Shown in pieces: positions 50,701-58,200 of a stretch of DNA of 64,000 nt. Source of the DNA: Micropterus salmoides (taxonomy: Eukaryota > Chordata > Actinopteri > Centrarchiformes > Centrarchidae); assembly GCF_014851395.1 (NCBI RefSeq), contig NW_024044681.1:4656933-4720932 (forward strand), in the 5' to 3' direction. A program made the position numbers and the translations under genes. The notes below the pieces were generated by a model. That model was given only the letters and a program-made list of their open reading frames with translations, was not told where the DNA came from and did not search any database. How positions within the stretch are numbered: position 1 is the first letter of the stretch; every line of letters starts with the position of its first letter.

Positions 50701-50708
50701 ACACGTAG
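29747..50708 (+). CDS. cdhr5: Cadherin-related family member 5 (mucin-like protocadherin), 15 coding exons
   Basis: Exons: 29747-29813, 30796-31004, 31084-31140, 31239-31331, 32117-32203, 32289-32399, 37682-37846, 38310-38400, 39101-39207, 39303-39503, 39580-39702, 44430-44508, 46241-46434, 46763-46783, 50328-50708. Phases join to about 661 aa. In mammals CDHR5 is an intestinal and renal brush-border adhesion protein that links microvillus tips through CDHR2. Visible parts: a hydrophobic N-terminal leader; four cadherin repeats with NENDNRP (122-128), DADGD (157-161), LDYE (193-196), VDGDDQYP (227-234) and QDGDRGINA (277-285); a TM helix at about 483-503 followed by KRRRQQR; and a cytoplasmic tail with PPGFSNRAF. 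FLPC..., PGPI.A.DGDRGIN and GF.NRAF match human CDHR5 segments I recall. Intron 12 is GC-AG and the exon 13 donor (AAC|GTGGTA) is weak. No mucin Pro/Thr/Ser stalk is encoded between the last cadherin repeat and the TM segment. Confidence 0.88.
29814..30795 (+). other. cdhr5 intron 1
   Basis: GTAAGA donor and GGTCCTCAG acceptor. No repeat or gene is recognised in this 982-bp intron. Confidence 0.8.
31425..31860 (+). mobile_element. RTE/Rex3-like LINE 3' fragment in cdhr5 intron 4
   Basis: The translation contains YRTVVMKKELSQKAKLSIY, SVFVP...GHE, and then, after an internal deletion, GRLLREVFQAGPAGRR, TSTLAWERL and LVNVAREREVWGPLLELL. These are, from memory, the C-terminal end of a very common teleost LINE ORF2 whose copies end in a GATG-type tail; here the end is GAAGATGATGATGA. 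The fragment is 5'-truncated and lacks the RT core. The element lies in the sense orientation of the host gene. Confidence 0.7.
32656..32666. repeat. Left 11-bp direct repeat (candidate target-site duplication) of the composite LINE
   Basis: AGAGCTGACTC occurs here and again at 37493-37503, immediately outside the two ends of the LINE sequence. The preceding AAAA fits an L1-type endonuclease target. Confidence 0.6.
32826..33132. mobile_element. 307-bp hAT-like MITE inserted in the LINE, with 8-bp target-site duplication
   Basis: The insert is flanked by GGCTGCGT (32818-32825 and 33133-33140). Joining the flanks across it restores an uninterrupted RT reading frame (GCVLSPLLF), so the ends are well defined. 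Termini are inverted repeats: CACTAGTATGAAGCTGCAG on the left matches the complement of CTGCAGCTACATGCTACTC on the right, and the match continues inward to about 34 bp with few mismatches. An 8-bp duplication is typical of hAT elements. The interior contains a perfect 16-bp hairpin (33052-33087) and no coding frame. Confidence 0.85.
33052..33087. other. Perfect 16-bp hairpin inside the MITE
   Basis: CAGTATCAAAGTAAAC (33052-33067) and GTTTACTTTGATACTG (33072-33087) are exact inverted repeats separated by the four bases AAGG. Confidence 0.9.
33901..37492 (+). mobile_element. Degenerate L1-clade LINE (ORF1 and ORF2 remnants), 3' half of the composite insertion
   Basis: At 33930-34300, ORF1-like text spans two frames: RISPPWAPNII, VIVQFTQRTYRDA, FMEDLWTADREPRA and ARAAGKRASFKGGAGYI. 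From about 34440, ORF2-like text begins with the endonuclease phrase AHFILLQETHSKLEDERFW, followed later by RT-like pieces such as IALIPKPDKDPK and QSGFMKNRSIHNNIR. Many stops and frameshifts show that it is dead. The 3' end is A-rich (CAATAAAAATAAAAT at about 37478-37492) and abuts the right copy of the 11-bp direct repeat. It is in sense orientation within cdhr5 intron 6. Confidence 0.75.
37493..37503. repeat. Right 11-bp direct repeat of the composite LINE
   Basis: AGAGCTGACTC, identical to 32656-32666, lies immediately after the A-rich 3' tail of the L1-type element. Confidence 0.6.
38561..38982. repeat. 21-bp minisatellite in cdhr5 intron 8 (open as PGPESQT heptads)
   Basis: About 20 copies of a 21-bp unit containing CCTGGCCCTGAATCTCAAAC. 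On the + strand one frame stays open from a stop near 38494 to a TAA at 39012-39014 and reads as the heptad PGPESQT or PGPKSQT, with PGPESKM variants. A near-identical frame on the minus strand is also open because 21 is a multiple of three. Joining exon 8 directly to exon 9 keeps a cadherin repeat intact, so the tract is treated as intronic. Confidence 0.9.
39826..41496. repeat. 33-bp minisatellite in cdhr5 intron 11
   Basis: About 50 copies of a 33-bp unit containing CAGCTTGTATAACAGTGTAA and AGTAGTGAGCGTG, with truncated variants (GTTTAGCGTAAAG, GCAGCTTGTGCAGC). The period is a multiple of three, so a 560-codon minus-strand frame (HAHYFTLLYKL repeats) stays open without being a gene. Confidence 0.97.
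41497..41612 (-). mobile_element. Tc1/mariner-like terminal fragment
   Basis: The words ATTAATGTCTAAACCAATGG, CAACAAAAGTGAGGACACCC and CTAAGTGAAAATGTCCAAA match the end region of a common fish Tc1-like transposon as I remember it. No transposase or inverted partner is seen nearby, and the orientation is uncertain. Confidence 0.4.
41613..43276 (+). other. cdhr5 intron 11, middle part
   Basis: AT-rich intronic sequence. The stretch at about 42420-42520 (GAATAATGTGCAGAAGAGC, CACTTTAGCACTTTAC) looks like a degenerate LINE tail. No exon with paired splice signals and cadherin or mucin content is seen. Confidence 0.4.
43277..44340 (-). mobile_element. Minus-strand LINE fragment (ORF2 C-terminus and 3' UTR) in cdhr5 intron 11
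   Basis: The reverse strand reads NTAKTKIMIF, NYTYLGLNIT, AVKDLRDKARRAFYAIKR, LEPIILYGSEIWG, RGQVETELHFITSCPKYK, and KLPYLLGEMSKCEIVAAKYV: the end of a non-LTR retrotransposon RT plus a CxxC..H..C zinc-knuckle-like tail. Its 3' end is an AT-rich tract with GTGTGTG words and finishes in TTGAATTGAATTGAG (plus strand 43277-43292). It is 5'-truncated and antisense to cdhr5. Confidence 0.75.
44798..45850. repeat. 13/17-bp minisatellite in cdhr5 intron 12
   Basis: A CACTGCAAATACACA/CACTGCAAACACACAAA alternation, with 13-bp and 17-bp units, over about 1 kb. Open frames such as HCKYTLQTHKHCK or CSVCVFAVC are artefacts. Confidence 0.96.
46155..46178. repeat. (TA)-rich microsatellite
   Basis: ACATATACATATATATATAT within cdhr5 intron 12. 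Confidence 0.85.
46435..46464 (+). other. Alternative C-terminus of cdhr5 by exon 13 read-through
   Basis: If the weak donor after AAC at 46434 is not used, the frame continues ten codons (VVRTESLTR) to a TAA at 46462-46464. That would give a receptor with only a short basic tail after the TM helix. Confidence 0.4.
46763..46783 (+). CDS. cdhr5: 21-bp microexon of cdhr5 (exon 14)
   Basis: Preceded by the pyrimidine tract TTCTTCTTCTTCTGCAG and followed by a near-consensus donor GTGAGTTT. It adds seven in-frame residues (SLLWFHT) between the membrane-proximal tail and the last exon. It is phase 0 on both sides, so it could be skipped without a frame change. It is listed separately because it is too short for frame-based gene finding. 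Confidence 0.6.
46784..47189 (+). other. cdhr5 intron 14, 5' part
   Basis: Includes AATAAA (46891-46896), which could serve a transcript ending after exon 13 or 14. No other feature is seen. Confidence 0.35.
47190..48190. repeat. Heptamer minisatellite (GATTATA/GATTATG) in cdhr5 intron 14
   Basis: About 1 kb of 7-bp words (GATTATA, GATTATG, GATAATA, CATTATG). A larger repeat of 294 bp (42 heptamers) is seen from the rare phrase ATAATACAGAATGG at 47581 and 47875. Confidence 0.95.
48430..50272. repeat. 29-bp minisatellite in cdhr5 intron 14
   Basis: About 60 copies of a 29-bp unit containing GAGTCCGGCCTCTGTGAGAG and TGACATTAA, mixed with variants that add CCTTCAGAGTGACCATCAG. The first six copies carry GTCTGG in place of GTCCGG, and a middle group carries GTCCAG. 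It ends about 55 bp before the last coding exon. Confidence 0.97.
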
Positions 50709-51123
50709 TGGACAACGTGTGATTGGTCTGTCAGCAGACCAGGAAGAGGACACTGACACTCCTCTCTGCAGCCAATCACAGAGCAGAAACACAATACTCT
50801 GACACCTCTCTGCAGCCAATCACAGAGCCTTGGCTGAACAGAGCATCATGTTTACTGTGGTTTTCATGGAGACGGATGTTTTATGATCACAAATAAAAAT
50901 GTGTGAACATGTTTGTTTCCTGATTCATTTCCTGTCGTCTGCGTAACGAGGCGTCCTCACACTGATCACTGGGTTTAATACTGACCAGGTGATCAACAGG
51001 TTCCAGCCTTCCATCAGCGACCAATCAGCAGGAAGGAAGAACTGAAGGAGCTGCAGCTTCCCCTGCTGGCCACAGGGACACATCACCATCTCTGACTCTG
51101 AAGAATCAAGAACACTTCAATGT
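50709..51123 (+). other. cdhr5 3' UTR and short intergenic
   Basis: It holds a partial direct repeat (CTCTCTGCAGCCAATCACAGAGC, twice near 50760-50830, quoted here only as a locator) and the AATAAA at 50892. No further gene is seen before the GGT microsatellite. Confidence 0.5.
50892..50897 (+). terminator. cdhr5 poly(A) signal AATAAA
   Basis: Canonical hexamer 184 bp downstream of the cdhr5 stop codon, followed by a T/G-rich stretch (GTGTGAACATGTTTGTTTCC) that fits a downstream element. Confidence 0.6.
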
Positions 51124-51263
51124 GTAATGTTGTGGTTGTTGTGGTGGTTGTGGTGGTGGTGGTGGTTGTGGTTGTGGTGGTGGTGGTTGTGGTGGTTGTT
51201 GTGGTGGTTGTGGTGGTGGTTGCGGTGGTGGTGGTGGTTGTGGTTGTGGTGGTGGTGGTGGTT
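51124..51263. repeat. GTT/GGT microsatellite
   Basis: About 140 bp of GTGGTGGTTGTGG-type triplets directly beside the 3' tail of the minus-strand LINE. Confidence 0.95.
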
Positions 51264-51534
51264 GTTCAAGTTCAAGTTCAGTTTATTTATATAGCACGTT
51301 TTATAGCAGCCACTGGCTGACCAAAGTGCTTTACAGAACTACAGAATTAAAAGACAATAATACTATGCATAACAGCACAGCATAGAAAAGTACAGCAAAG
51401 TTAAGAATAGCATTAAACAGGAGTAGCCAAAGCAGTATCAGACTCATCAACAATAAAAATAAAAACAGAAATGCCAGTATCAGACTTAGAAAAAACAGCA
51501 TCATACTCCAAGGAGAGAAAAATTAAAAACAATT

Positions 51535-51589
51535 ATATATATCTATCTATCTCTATATATAGATATATAGATATATATCTATCTCTCTA

Positions 51590-51631
<42 letters not shown>

Positions 51632-51735
51632 GATAGATAGATATAGATAGATATCAATATCTATATCTATATATATCTATATATCTATATCTATATATCT
51701 ATATATAGATATCTATATATATATATATAACTATA
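51535..51735. repeat. TATC/TC/TA microsatellite within the LINE 3' region
   Basis: ATCTATCTAT, CTCTCTCTCT and ATATATCTAT runs over about 200 bp. Confidence 0.93.
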
Positions 51736-51962
51736 AACACCCTTATTTATAGGCCAAGGAAAACAAGTGCGTTTTTAAAAGTGACTTAAAAGAGGTCACA
51801 GAAGTCTGCAGTGAGGGACTAATAATAGATTCTTTAATGATGGAGTATATGGTTGAAGCAGTTCAGATAGGTAGCACGGTGCTTGGTTGCATAGAGATTT
51901 GTACAGAAATAACAGGATTTTAAAATCAATTCTGAAATTAATGGGCAACCAATGAAGAGACC

Positions 51963-53273
51963 TCAGAATTGGGGTGATATGGTCACTTTTCCGACTATTT
52001 GGGAGGAATCTTGCGGCGGCATTTTGCACCAATTGCAGACGAGCAGTTTGAGTTTTCGAAATATATCGCAGTAAAGTGAATTGCAGTAATCTACACGTGT
52101 GTTGATAAAAGCATGAACAGCCATCTCAAGAGTTTTAGGATTAAGAAAAGGTTTGACTTTTGACAACAGACGCAGTTGATAAAAACTAGAGCTTATTACG
52201 GAGGAGATTTGTTTATCAGAATTTAAAGACTCATCCAGTAGAACGCCCAGGTTCCGTACACTTGAAGATCTAAAAGCTGATAGTCTGCCTAGGTCGAAGG
52301 TGGCAGCCTGGGGATTAACAGTGGACCCGAAAACAATGATCTCTGTTTTGTTTTCATTTAAAAATAAAAAATTTTGGTCCAGCCAAAATTTTACTTCATC
52401 TAGACAACCTAATAATGATGAAAGGGCAGAGGGATCATTTCTCTTGAGTGGAACATACATTTGAGTGTCGTCTGCATAACAGTGAAAAGATACCCCATGT
52501 CTTCTTAGAATGGTGCCCAGTGGTAACATGTATAGGGAGAAAAGAGAAGGCGCTAAGATAGATCCTTGAGGAAGGACACAGGTTAGATGCGCAACAGAAG
52601 AGGAGCAATTTCCTAACTTTACTCTGAAAGTACGACCCGAGAGATAAGACTGGAACCACTGGAGGACGATACCTTTTAGCCCCACATCATACTCTAATCT
52701 GGATATCAGGATAGAGTGGTCGATCGTATCAAAAGCTGCTGATAGATCCAGAAGAACAAGAGCCACAGAGTCACCAGTGTCCGTGGAACAATAGATGTCA
52801 TTTAAAACTCTCAACAGGGCAGATTCAGTACTGTGAGCAGACTTAAAACCAGACTGAAATTTTTCAGAAATATCATTGCATTTTAGAAAGAGCTGGAGTT
52901 GGTCAAAAACAACTTTTTCTAACACCTTCGAAACAAAAGGCAATACAGAGATAGGATGGAAGTTATTTAACACAGCAGGATCCAGTGACGGCTTCTTGAG
53001 TAGTGGAGTGACAGTGACCTCCTTAAGGGCAGCAGGGATGGAGCCGGTAAGGAAGCACTTATTAACAAAGGACACCAATCCTGGCCCTACTGAATCAACA
53101 ATTAATTTAAGAAACTTAGGAGAGATGATGTCAAGAGAGCAGTACGAAGGTTTCATCTTGGCGATAATTTCTTTGAGTAGGTTCAGGGTGATTGACTCAA
53201 AAGCATCCCAGGTAACAGAATTCATCAACTGACTAGAGTGTTCCGTGTGGGAGCGGCTGGCATTGCATCTCAA
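51963..53273 (-). CDS. LINE ORF2 fragment: reverse transcriptase (436 codons open)
   Basis: An uninterrupted 436-aa frame carries most of the RT domain: finger and palm motifs with DLSAAFDTIDH, the PQGS motif, the YADD catalytic box, and the thumb-like LGVLLDESL...FYQLRLLSKVK. Its N terminus (endonuclease domain) is missing. A frameshift near 52000 separates it from the ORF2 C-terminal segment read at 51796-52032. It is a mobile-element gene, not a host gene, and is antisense to cdhr5 and irf5. The length of intact frame suggests a fairly young insertion. Confidence 0.85.
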   Translation of the reverse strand: MRCNASRSHTEHSSQLMNSVTWDAFESITLNLLKEIIAKMKPSYCSLDIISPKFLKLIVDSVGPGLVSFVNKCFLTGSIPAALKEVTVTPLLKKPSLDPAVLNNFHPISVLPFVSKVLEKVVFDQLQLFLKCNDISEKFQSGFKSAHSTESALLRVLNDIYCSTDTGDSVALVLLDLSAAFDTIDHSILISRLEYDVGLKGIVLQWFQSYLSGRTFRVKLGNCSSSVAHLTCVLPQGSILAPSLFSLYMLPLGTILRRHGVSFHCYADDTQMYVPLKRNDPSALSSLLGCLDEVKFWLDQNFLFLNENKTEIIVFGSTVNPQAATFDLGRLSAFRSSSVRNLGVLLDESLNSDKQISSVISSSFYQLRLLSKVKPFLNPKTLEMAVHAFINTRVDYCNSLYCDIFRKLKLLVCNWCKMPPQDSSQIVGKVTISPQF

Positions 53274-53308
53274 GTTAGATATTTTGTCAATAAAAAAATC
53301 TCAAGAAA

Positions 53309-53310
<2 letters not shown>

Positions 53311-53374
<64 letters not shown>

Positions 53375-53376
53375 TA
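53311..53376. repeat. (TA)n(CA)n microsatellite
   Basis: About 22 TA dinucleotides followed by about 10 CA dinucleotides and a short TA run. Confidence 0.95.
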
Positions 53377-53749
53377 TATATGTCTGTGTATTTAGATCTA
53401 TCTATATAGACTTTAGATGTATTATAAGCAGAAACAGGGTGCAGCTTCCTGTGTGCAGCGGAAGGAAGGGGAGGAGCCTGAGCTACTTCTGTAAAAATAA
53501 ATGACACCAGAAGGATTCACTGATTCTCACATCCTGTTTTCACTCACGTTTAAAACTTTAGCTTTAAATTCCAGTAAATAAAAAGCTGAGGTATTAAACA
53601 ACGACAGCAGCCTGATATATTTCTCTTGTGTGTACTTTGTGTGTACTTTGTGTGTACTTTGTGTGTGCTATTGTTGCTCTTTAAGTATACTTTTATTTTG
53701 TAACTGAGCGACTGAAGCTTTTATTTTGTTTCCTAACAGGAAGTCGTAG
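53377..53749 (+). promoter_or_regulatory. Upstream flank of irf5
   Basis: Sequence between the LINE/microsatellite and the GC-rich first exon of irf5. It has a 13-bp tandem TGTGTACTTTGTG (about 53630-53665) and no recognisable gene. Confidence 0.4.
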
Positions 53750-53970
53750 GTCTCGTTGCGTCACGCGGACTCGGGTCTGATCTGAGTTCCGGTTCAGTCT
53801 GAAGTTTGTGAGCAGCTCGTTTCTGACGGCGGGTGTTGCTTTGTTTGTTTGTTTGTTTGTTTGTTGACGTCACTGTGACGCTGCGGACGGTTAAACCCGG
53901 AAACCGCGGCTGTTTAACGACCTACGGAGCGGAGAGTCACCGGCAGGACCGGGACCCGAACCAGGAACAG
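53750..53970 (+). promoter_or_regulatory. irf5: irf5 promoter/first non-coding exon (CpG-rich)
   Basis: CpG-dense sequence unlike its AT-rich surroundings ends in CCAGGAACAG|GTGAGTCC, a strong donor at 53970/53971. The next plausible exon is the one starting 17 bp after the TGTCCCCCCCAG acceptor that holds the irf5 ATG, so this is the probable 5' UTR exon. It contains a (GTTT)n tract and a palindromic CRE. The transcription start is not defined by the sequence. Confidence 0.5.
53865..53872. promoter_or_regulatory. Palindromic CRE-like site TGACGTCA
   Basis: A perfect 8-bp CREB/ATF consensus in the CpG-rich 5' region of irf5, with a second half-site-like TGACG seven bases downstream. Confidence 0.4.
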
Positions 53971-54048
53971 GTGAGTCCATCATTCAAATCCCGCAAACGT
54001 ACACGTTAGTCCTGAACAACAAGCTGAAGCTGATCCCTGATCAGACTC

Positions 54049-54123
54049 TAGACCTGGTCTCACTAATCTCAGACCTGGTCTCACTAATCTCAGACCTGGT
54101 CTCACTAATCTCAGACCTGGTCC
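54049..54123. repeat. 21-bp short tandem repeat in irf5 intron 1
   Basis: Three and a half copies of AGACCTGGTCTCACTAATCTC-type units. Confidence 0.92.
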
Positions 54124-54634
54124 CGTGACTGTGACTCACTGACTTCCCAAAACCTTTAAGGAACAAAAACATGTTTATCAAGCTGCTTCATCCTTGACCC
54201 CCCCTCTCCCCAGCAGGTGAAGAGGAGCTGATCCAGATCCGGTCCAGGATCATCTGGTTACCTTTATAAACACACTCCTTGTTCCACAACGAACACACCT
54301 GGACCCTGGACTGCTGGTTCTGTCCTCTGGTCTCTCCTGTTTTAACTCCTCCCCCGCTCACAGGTATGTCTGATTCACCCCTCTGATTGGCTGCCTGCAG
54401 AGGTCAGCAGGTATTGACCCAGACTTTTATTTTGTTATTGGCCCTGCTTTTATTGTGAAAGGGGCTGTATTTATAGGCCACTCAGCTTCAGTCTGAAGGC
54501 GCCTCTCACGTCTCTCACTGCATCCTCTGTAGCTGATGAAACATTACAGGTTGCTGCTCGCAGGATCGTTTCTTCTGGCACGATGCTGATATTATTTTGT
54601 TATTGATGGACCCAGAATATGATGCTGATGTCAG

Positions 54635-54657
54635 GGGAATTCAGGGAAACTGAAAAG
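54635..54657 (+). promoter_or_regulatory. ISRE-like element with adjacent kappaB-like half-site in irf5 intron 1
   Basis: GAAACTGAAA (54646-54655) is an exact GAAANNGAAA interferon-stimulated response core. GGGGAATTC lies 5 bp upstream, resembling part of an NF-kappaB site. The position between the presumed UTR exon and the first coding exon suits an intronic enhancer or alternative promoter of an immune gene. Confidence 0.4.
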
Positions 54658-55255
54658 ATGTAACTCATATCTAAGTCTACCTTAGCTCCGTTTCCGTGTC
54701 ACACTTTATTTGCAGATCACATCGTCACCGATCGATCGCTGCGTTACCGTCGTCTGTTTGGACTAAACTGGGGAACGAGCACGATCACTGAGGGAAAACG
54801 GGTTTCTTGCCGACAGGCATAATAAAAGCTGACGGGAGAAAGAAAAGAATCTAAAACAGGCTAAATGAAGAAAGTTGTGTGGGGTTTTGTTGGTCAGACC
54901 TACAGTGAACTCAGATTTTAACTAGACGGTGAATCAACAAATCAAATATAGCCGAACACTTCGCAGCGATGCACTGGACTTTAATGTTTCTGTCCTGATG
55001 TCCAATCAACAACGGCTACCCAATAAGTGGGCGTGTCTGTCAGGAGAAGACTTCCGCGAAGGCGCCGGTGTATCCTCGCTCCTCGCAGCTTTGGGACGGC
55101 CTGCAAGATGGCGGAGCGAAACAGCTTCCGGTTCAAGCGAGGAAACGACCAATAAGATTTGAGAAGCACCTTGAGAGTCTGAATCCTGACCCTGTACTCC
55201 TCCTGTCCCCCCCAGAGCTCCCAGTCCCCTCCGGGCCCCACCAGGACCCACAGCC

Positions 55256-58200
55256 ATGAGCGTCCAGACCCGGAGGATCCGCCTGAAGCCCTGGTTGTTG
55301 GCTCAGGTGAACAGCGGCAGGTATCCCGGTCTACAGTGGCTCAGTGCAGAACACAGACTCTTCCAGATCCCCTGGAGACACGCCACGCGCCACACGCCCG
55401 CGTCAGACGAGGAAAACACCATCTTCAAGGTGAGGTTCACCCTGACACACCTGACCTCCGACCTTTATCCTACACAAGTGAAAAATGGGTCACGAGGTTA
55501 GCTTCATGTTAGCTTAGCTTCACTTTAGCTTAGCTTGTGAATGTGTGACCGGTGTCGCGTCTCAGCGGCTATCAGGTGAAGGTCGAAGCAGAACGGCGTG
55601 TGAAATAGAGACGTGAACCCTTCAGAGTCCGGCCGCCTCTCTGAAGAGGCTCTGACCACTTCAGCAGAACTGTCCACCACTTCCTGTTTGAGCCTCTGGT
55701 CTGATTGGCTCCTCACTGCTGATGATGTCACTTCCTCCTTTGCTGGTCACTGCTTCTACTTTTGTGTCTGTGCTCTGACACGTGTTCAGCATGAAGTGAG
55801 GACGCCGACTGTTTCGCTCTGTGTGAAACTGAAACACTTCCTGTCATGTGACTGCATCACCTCAAAGAGCAACATCAGTGAAATCAGCAGCAGCTGCTGG
55901 TTAGCTTAGCTTAGCTTAGCATAAAGCCCTAAAGCTCCCCTGTGAACACGTCTGCTTTAAAGTGAGCACGTGGCGTTTGTTCCTGTTCGTGGTTATAAAA
56001 ACTCACATAGTGTTACTCCGCCCGTCCAGCAGAGGGTGGAGCGGCTGCTGGTTTCACTTGATGGTGAACTGCTAATTCAGTGGTGTGAGGAACACACCTG
56101 ACTGACATTTCCACGAGAGTATTTCCAACAGACTGTTGCTTTAAATGTGCTGTCGGTAGTTAACCCTGCTCTTTGTCTTGCAGGCGTGGGCTCTGGAGAC
56201 GGGTAAGTATCAGGAAGGCGTGGATGAACCCGACCCTGCGAAGTGGAAAGCGAACCTTCGCTGCGCTCTGAACAAAAGCAGAGAGTTCCAGCTGAAATAC
56301 GACGGCACCAAAGAGACGCCGGTCCAACCGTACAAGATCTACGAGGTCTGTGAGCAGCCCGCCAACACAGGTGAGGACGCTCGCACACGTGTACAGGAAG
56401 TAGACGTCGCTCTGATCTAAGCACCTGCGTAGTTCACTTCGTAGTACTCTGTGGTACTCGCACAGAGGCCCTCCTCAGGATCCAAACGTCTTTCTAAAAC
56501 CTTTGTTGTCTCACCAGCTCAGTTCAGCTCGTGGTCTTCATCTTACTGAGTACCAAACACTTCCCCAGGACCCTGATGAAGACGACGCTGTTCTTAGTTA
56601 AAACACGTGCTCGCTGTTTCACTGGCTGACTCTATTCCTGCTGAATCATCAGACCAGGGTTCTGGACTCTGAACCAGGATTTGGGGGGGCGGGTACACTG
56701 CGGGTCACCATCAGGGCTCATTACTCTGTTTTATCTACTGAAGTGTTTGTGCAGCGCTTCTCACACAAGCCGACCGGGTTTCATCGTCAGGTCAGCGGGT
56801 GTATTTAAATGCCGACCGGCGCCGAGACGACCGCGCTGAGGAGAAGAATAAGAAATAAGAAACCAGGACCTCGCTGGCCGCCTGCTGGACGCCGCCTCTT
56901 CTTCTTCTTTCCTGTCAGAGATACGGAGCAGAACCCGGTGGGGTTCCGCCTGGTTTTTCTGTGGGAAACAGGAAACAGCGTCGCCGAGCTGACGTCACGC
57001 TAAAAAACTGCTCGGCGCCGCAGATGAAGCTCGATTCTGTTAAATCTTTGTTCCGGGGTCACTGTGATCAAACGAACCGGCGCTCGTTAGTTCACGTGTC
57101 TCTAAGTTTGTCAGACTGATGCAGCTGATCATCACACACTGTAGCCAGCGTTAGCGTTAGCACCGCTGCTAGCTGCGCGTGTCAGAGGTGAAAACTAACG
57201 AGCTGCAGACAAACTGCGCTTTATTCTGATATAATATTAATAAGATGTGGAGGAGTTGGGTGAAGAAAGATCACTTCTGCTTGTCCCTGATGTGCGTTTT
57301 GTGTTTCAGATGGTGGTGAAGATGATGAAGAGGAGGTGAGGAGTGAAACGTGTAAATGACGTGTAGTTTGGTCACCTGACTTTCTGACGCAACAACTGTC
57401 TGTTTTATCCTCAGATGCCGAACCTGATGGAGCTCACCATCAGTAAGTAGAGACTTTCTCTCCCAGGAGGACCTGCAGTACCTGGACCTGAGGGAGTAGA
57501 CTTACCTTTTTAAAGTCTCCAGGATACATCGTCTCTTGTTTTAAAGTTGTAAAAATAGCTGCTTTTTCTTGTCCACTTGCTGCTGTGATGTGACACAAAT
57601 GAATCTGATCGTGACTCTGATGATGTCTCCTCAGACCCCAGGACCAGTGAGACCCCGTCCTTCAGCTCCTTCCCAGCTCACGCAGAGGTGAATCAGTTCA
57701 GTCTGTCCACCAACGGGACGTTTGGACCTCCACATGTGATCCCGGTACCGCTCGTCCCAGACAGAGTCGTCCCCATGCCCTCTGATCTCCTGGCTCGGGG
57801 TCAGATGGTGGATCAGGGGAGCTTCGTCCATCCGGGCGGACTCTCTAATGGACCCCAGGACCTGGATTCTCTGCCCCCACCGGCTGCTTCTGCTCCCCCC
57901 GTGTCAGCCCTGATGGAGACCGGCGGCATGGGGGATGTAGAGAACCAGGGGGACCCTCAGAACCACCAACCCTGCAAATACGACCTGCTGAGCAGCGTCC
58001 CATGTGAGTACGACCCCGTCCTCTGAGACAGAGCTGCAGGGTTTAAGATGTTCTGGTGGTTTAAAGGATAAAATGCTCCTTATTGAGCCCTGTCAGGGAA
58101 ATCCAGACCGGCCCAGCAGCTCAGGGGAAACAAGAAAGAACCACATCTGTGTGTCCAGTACATCTTTGTGGGACCAGACGGGCTGGATAGGTCCACATTT

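Larger units (their letters stand above)
51264..53290 (-). mobile_element. L2/CR1-superfamily LINE, minus strand, 5'-truncated with long open RT frame
   Basis: The 3' end is the tandem tail CTGAACTTGAACTTGAAC preceded by GTGCTATATAAATAAA (read on the minus strand). The body encodes a reverse transcriptase with the catalytic CYADDTQMY and the phrases LLDLSAAFDTIDHSIL and PQGSILAPSLFSLY. Downstream, in another frame, comes QNAAARFLPNSRKSDHITP followed by LHWLPINFRIDFKILLF. The 3' UTR region contains a TCTA/TATC microsatellite (51535-51735). A (TA)n(CA)n tract abuts the 5' truncation. Confidence 0.85.
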
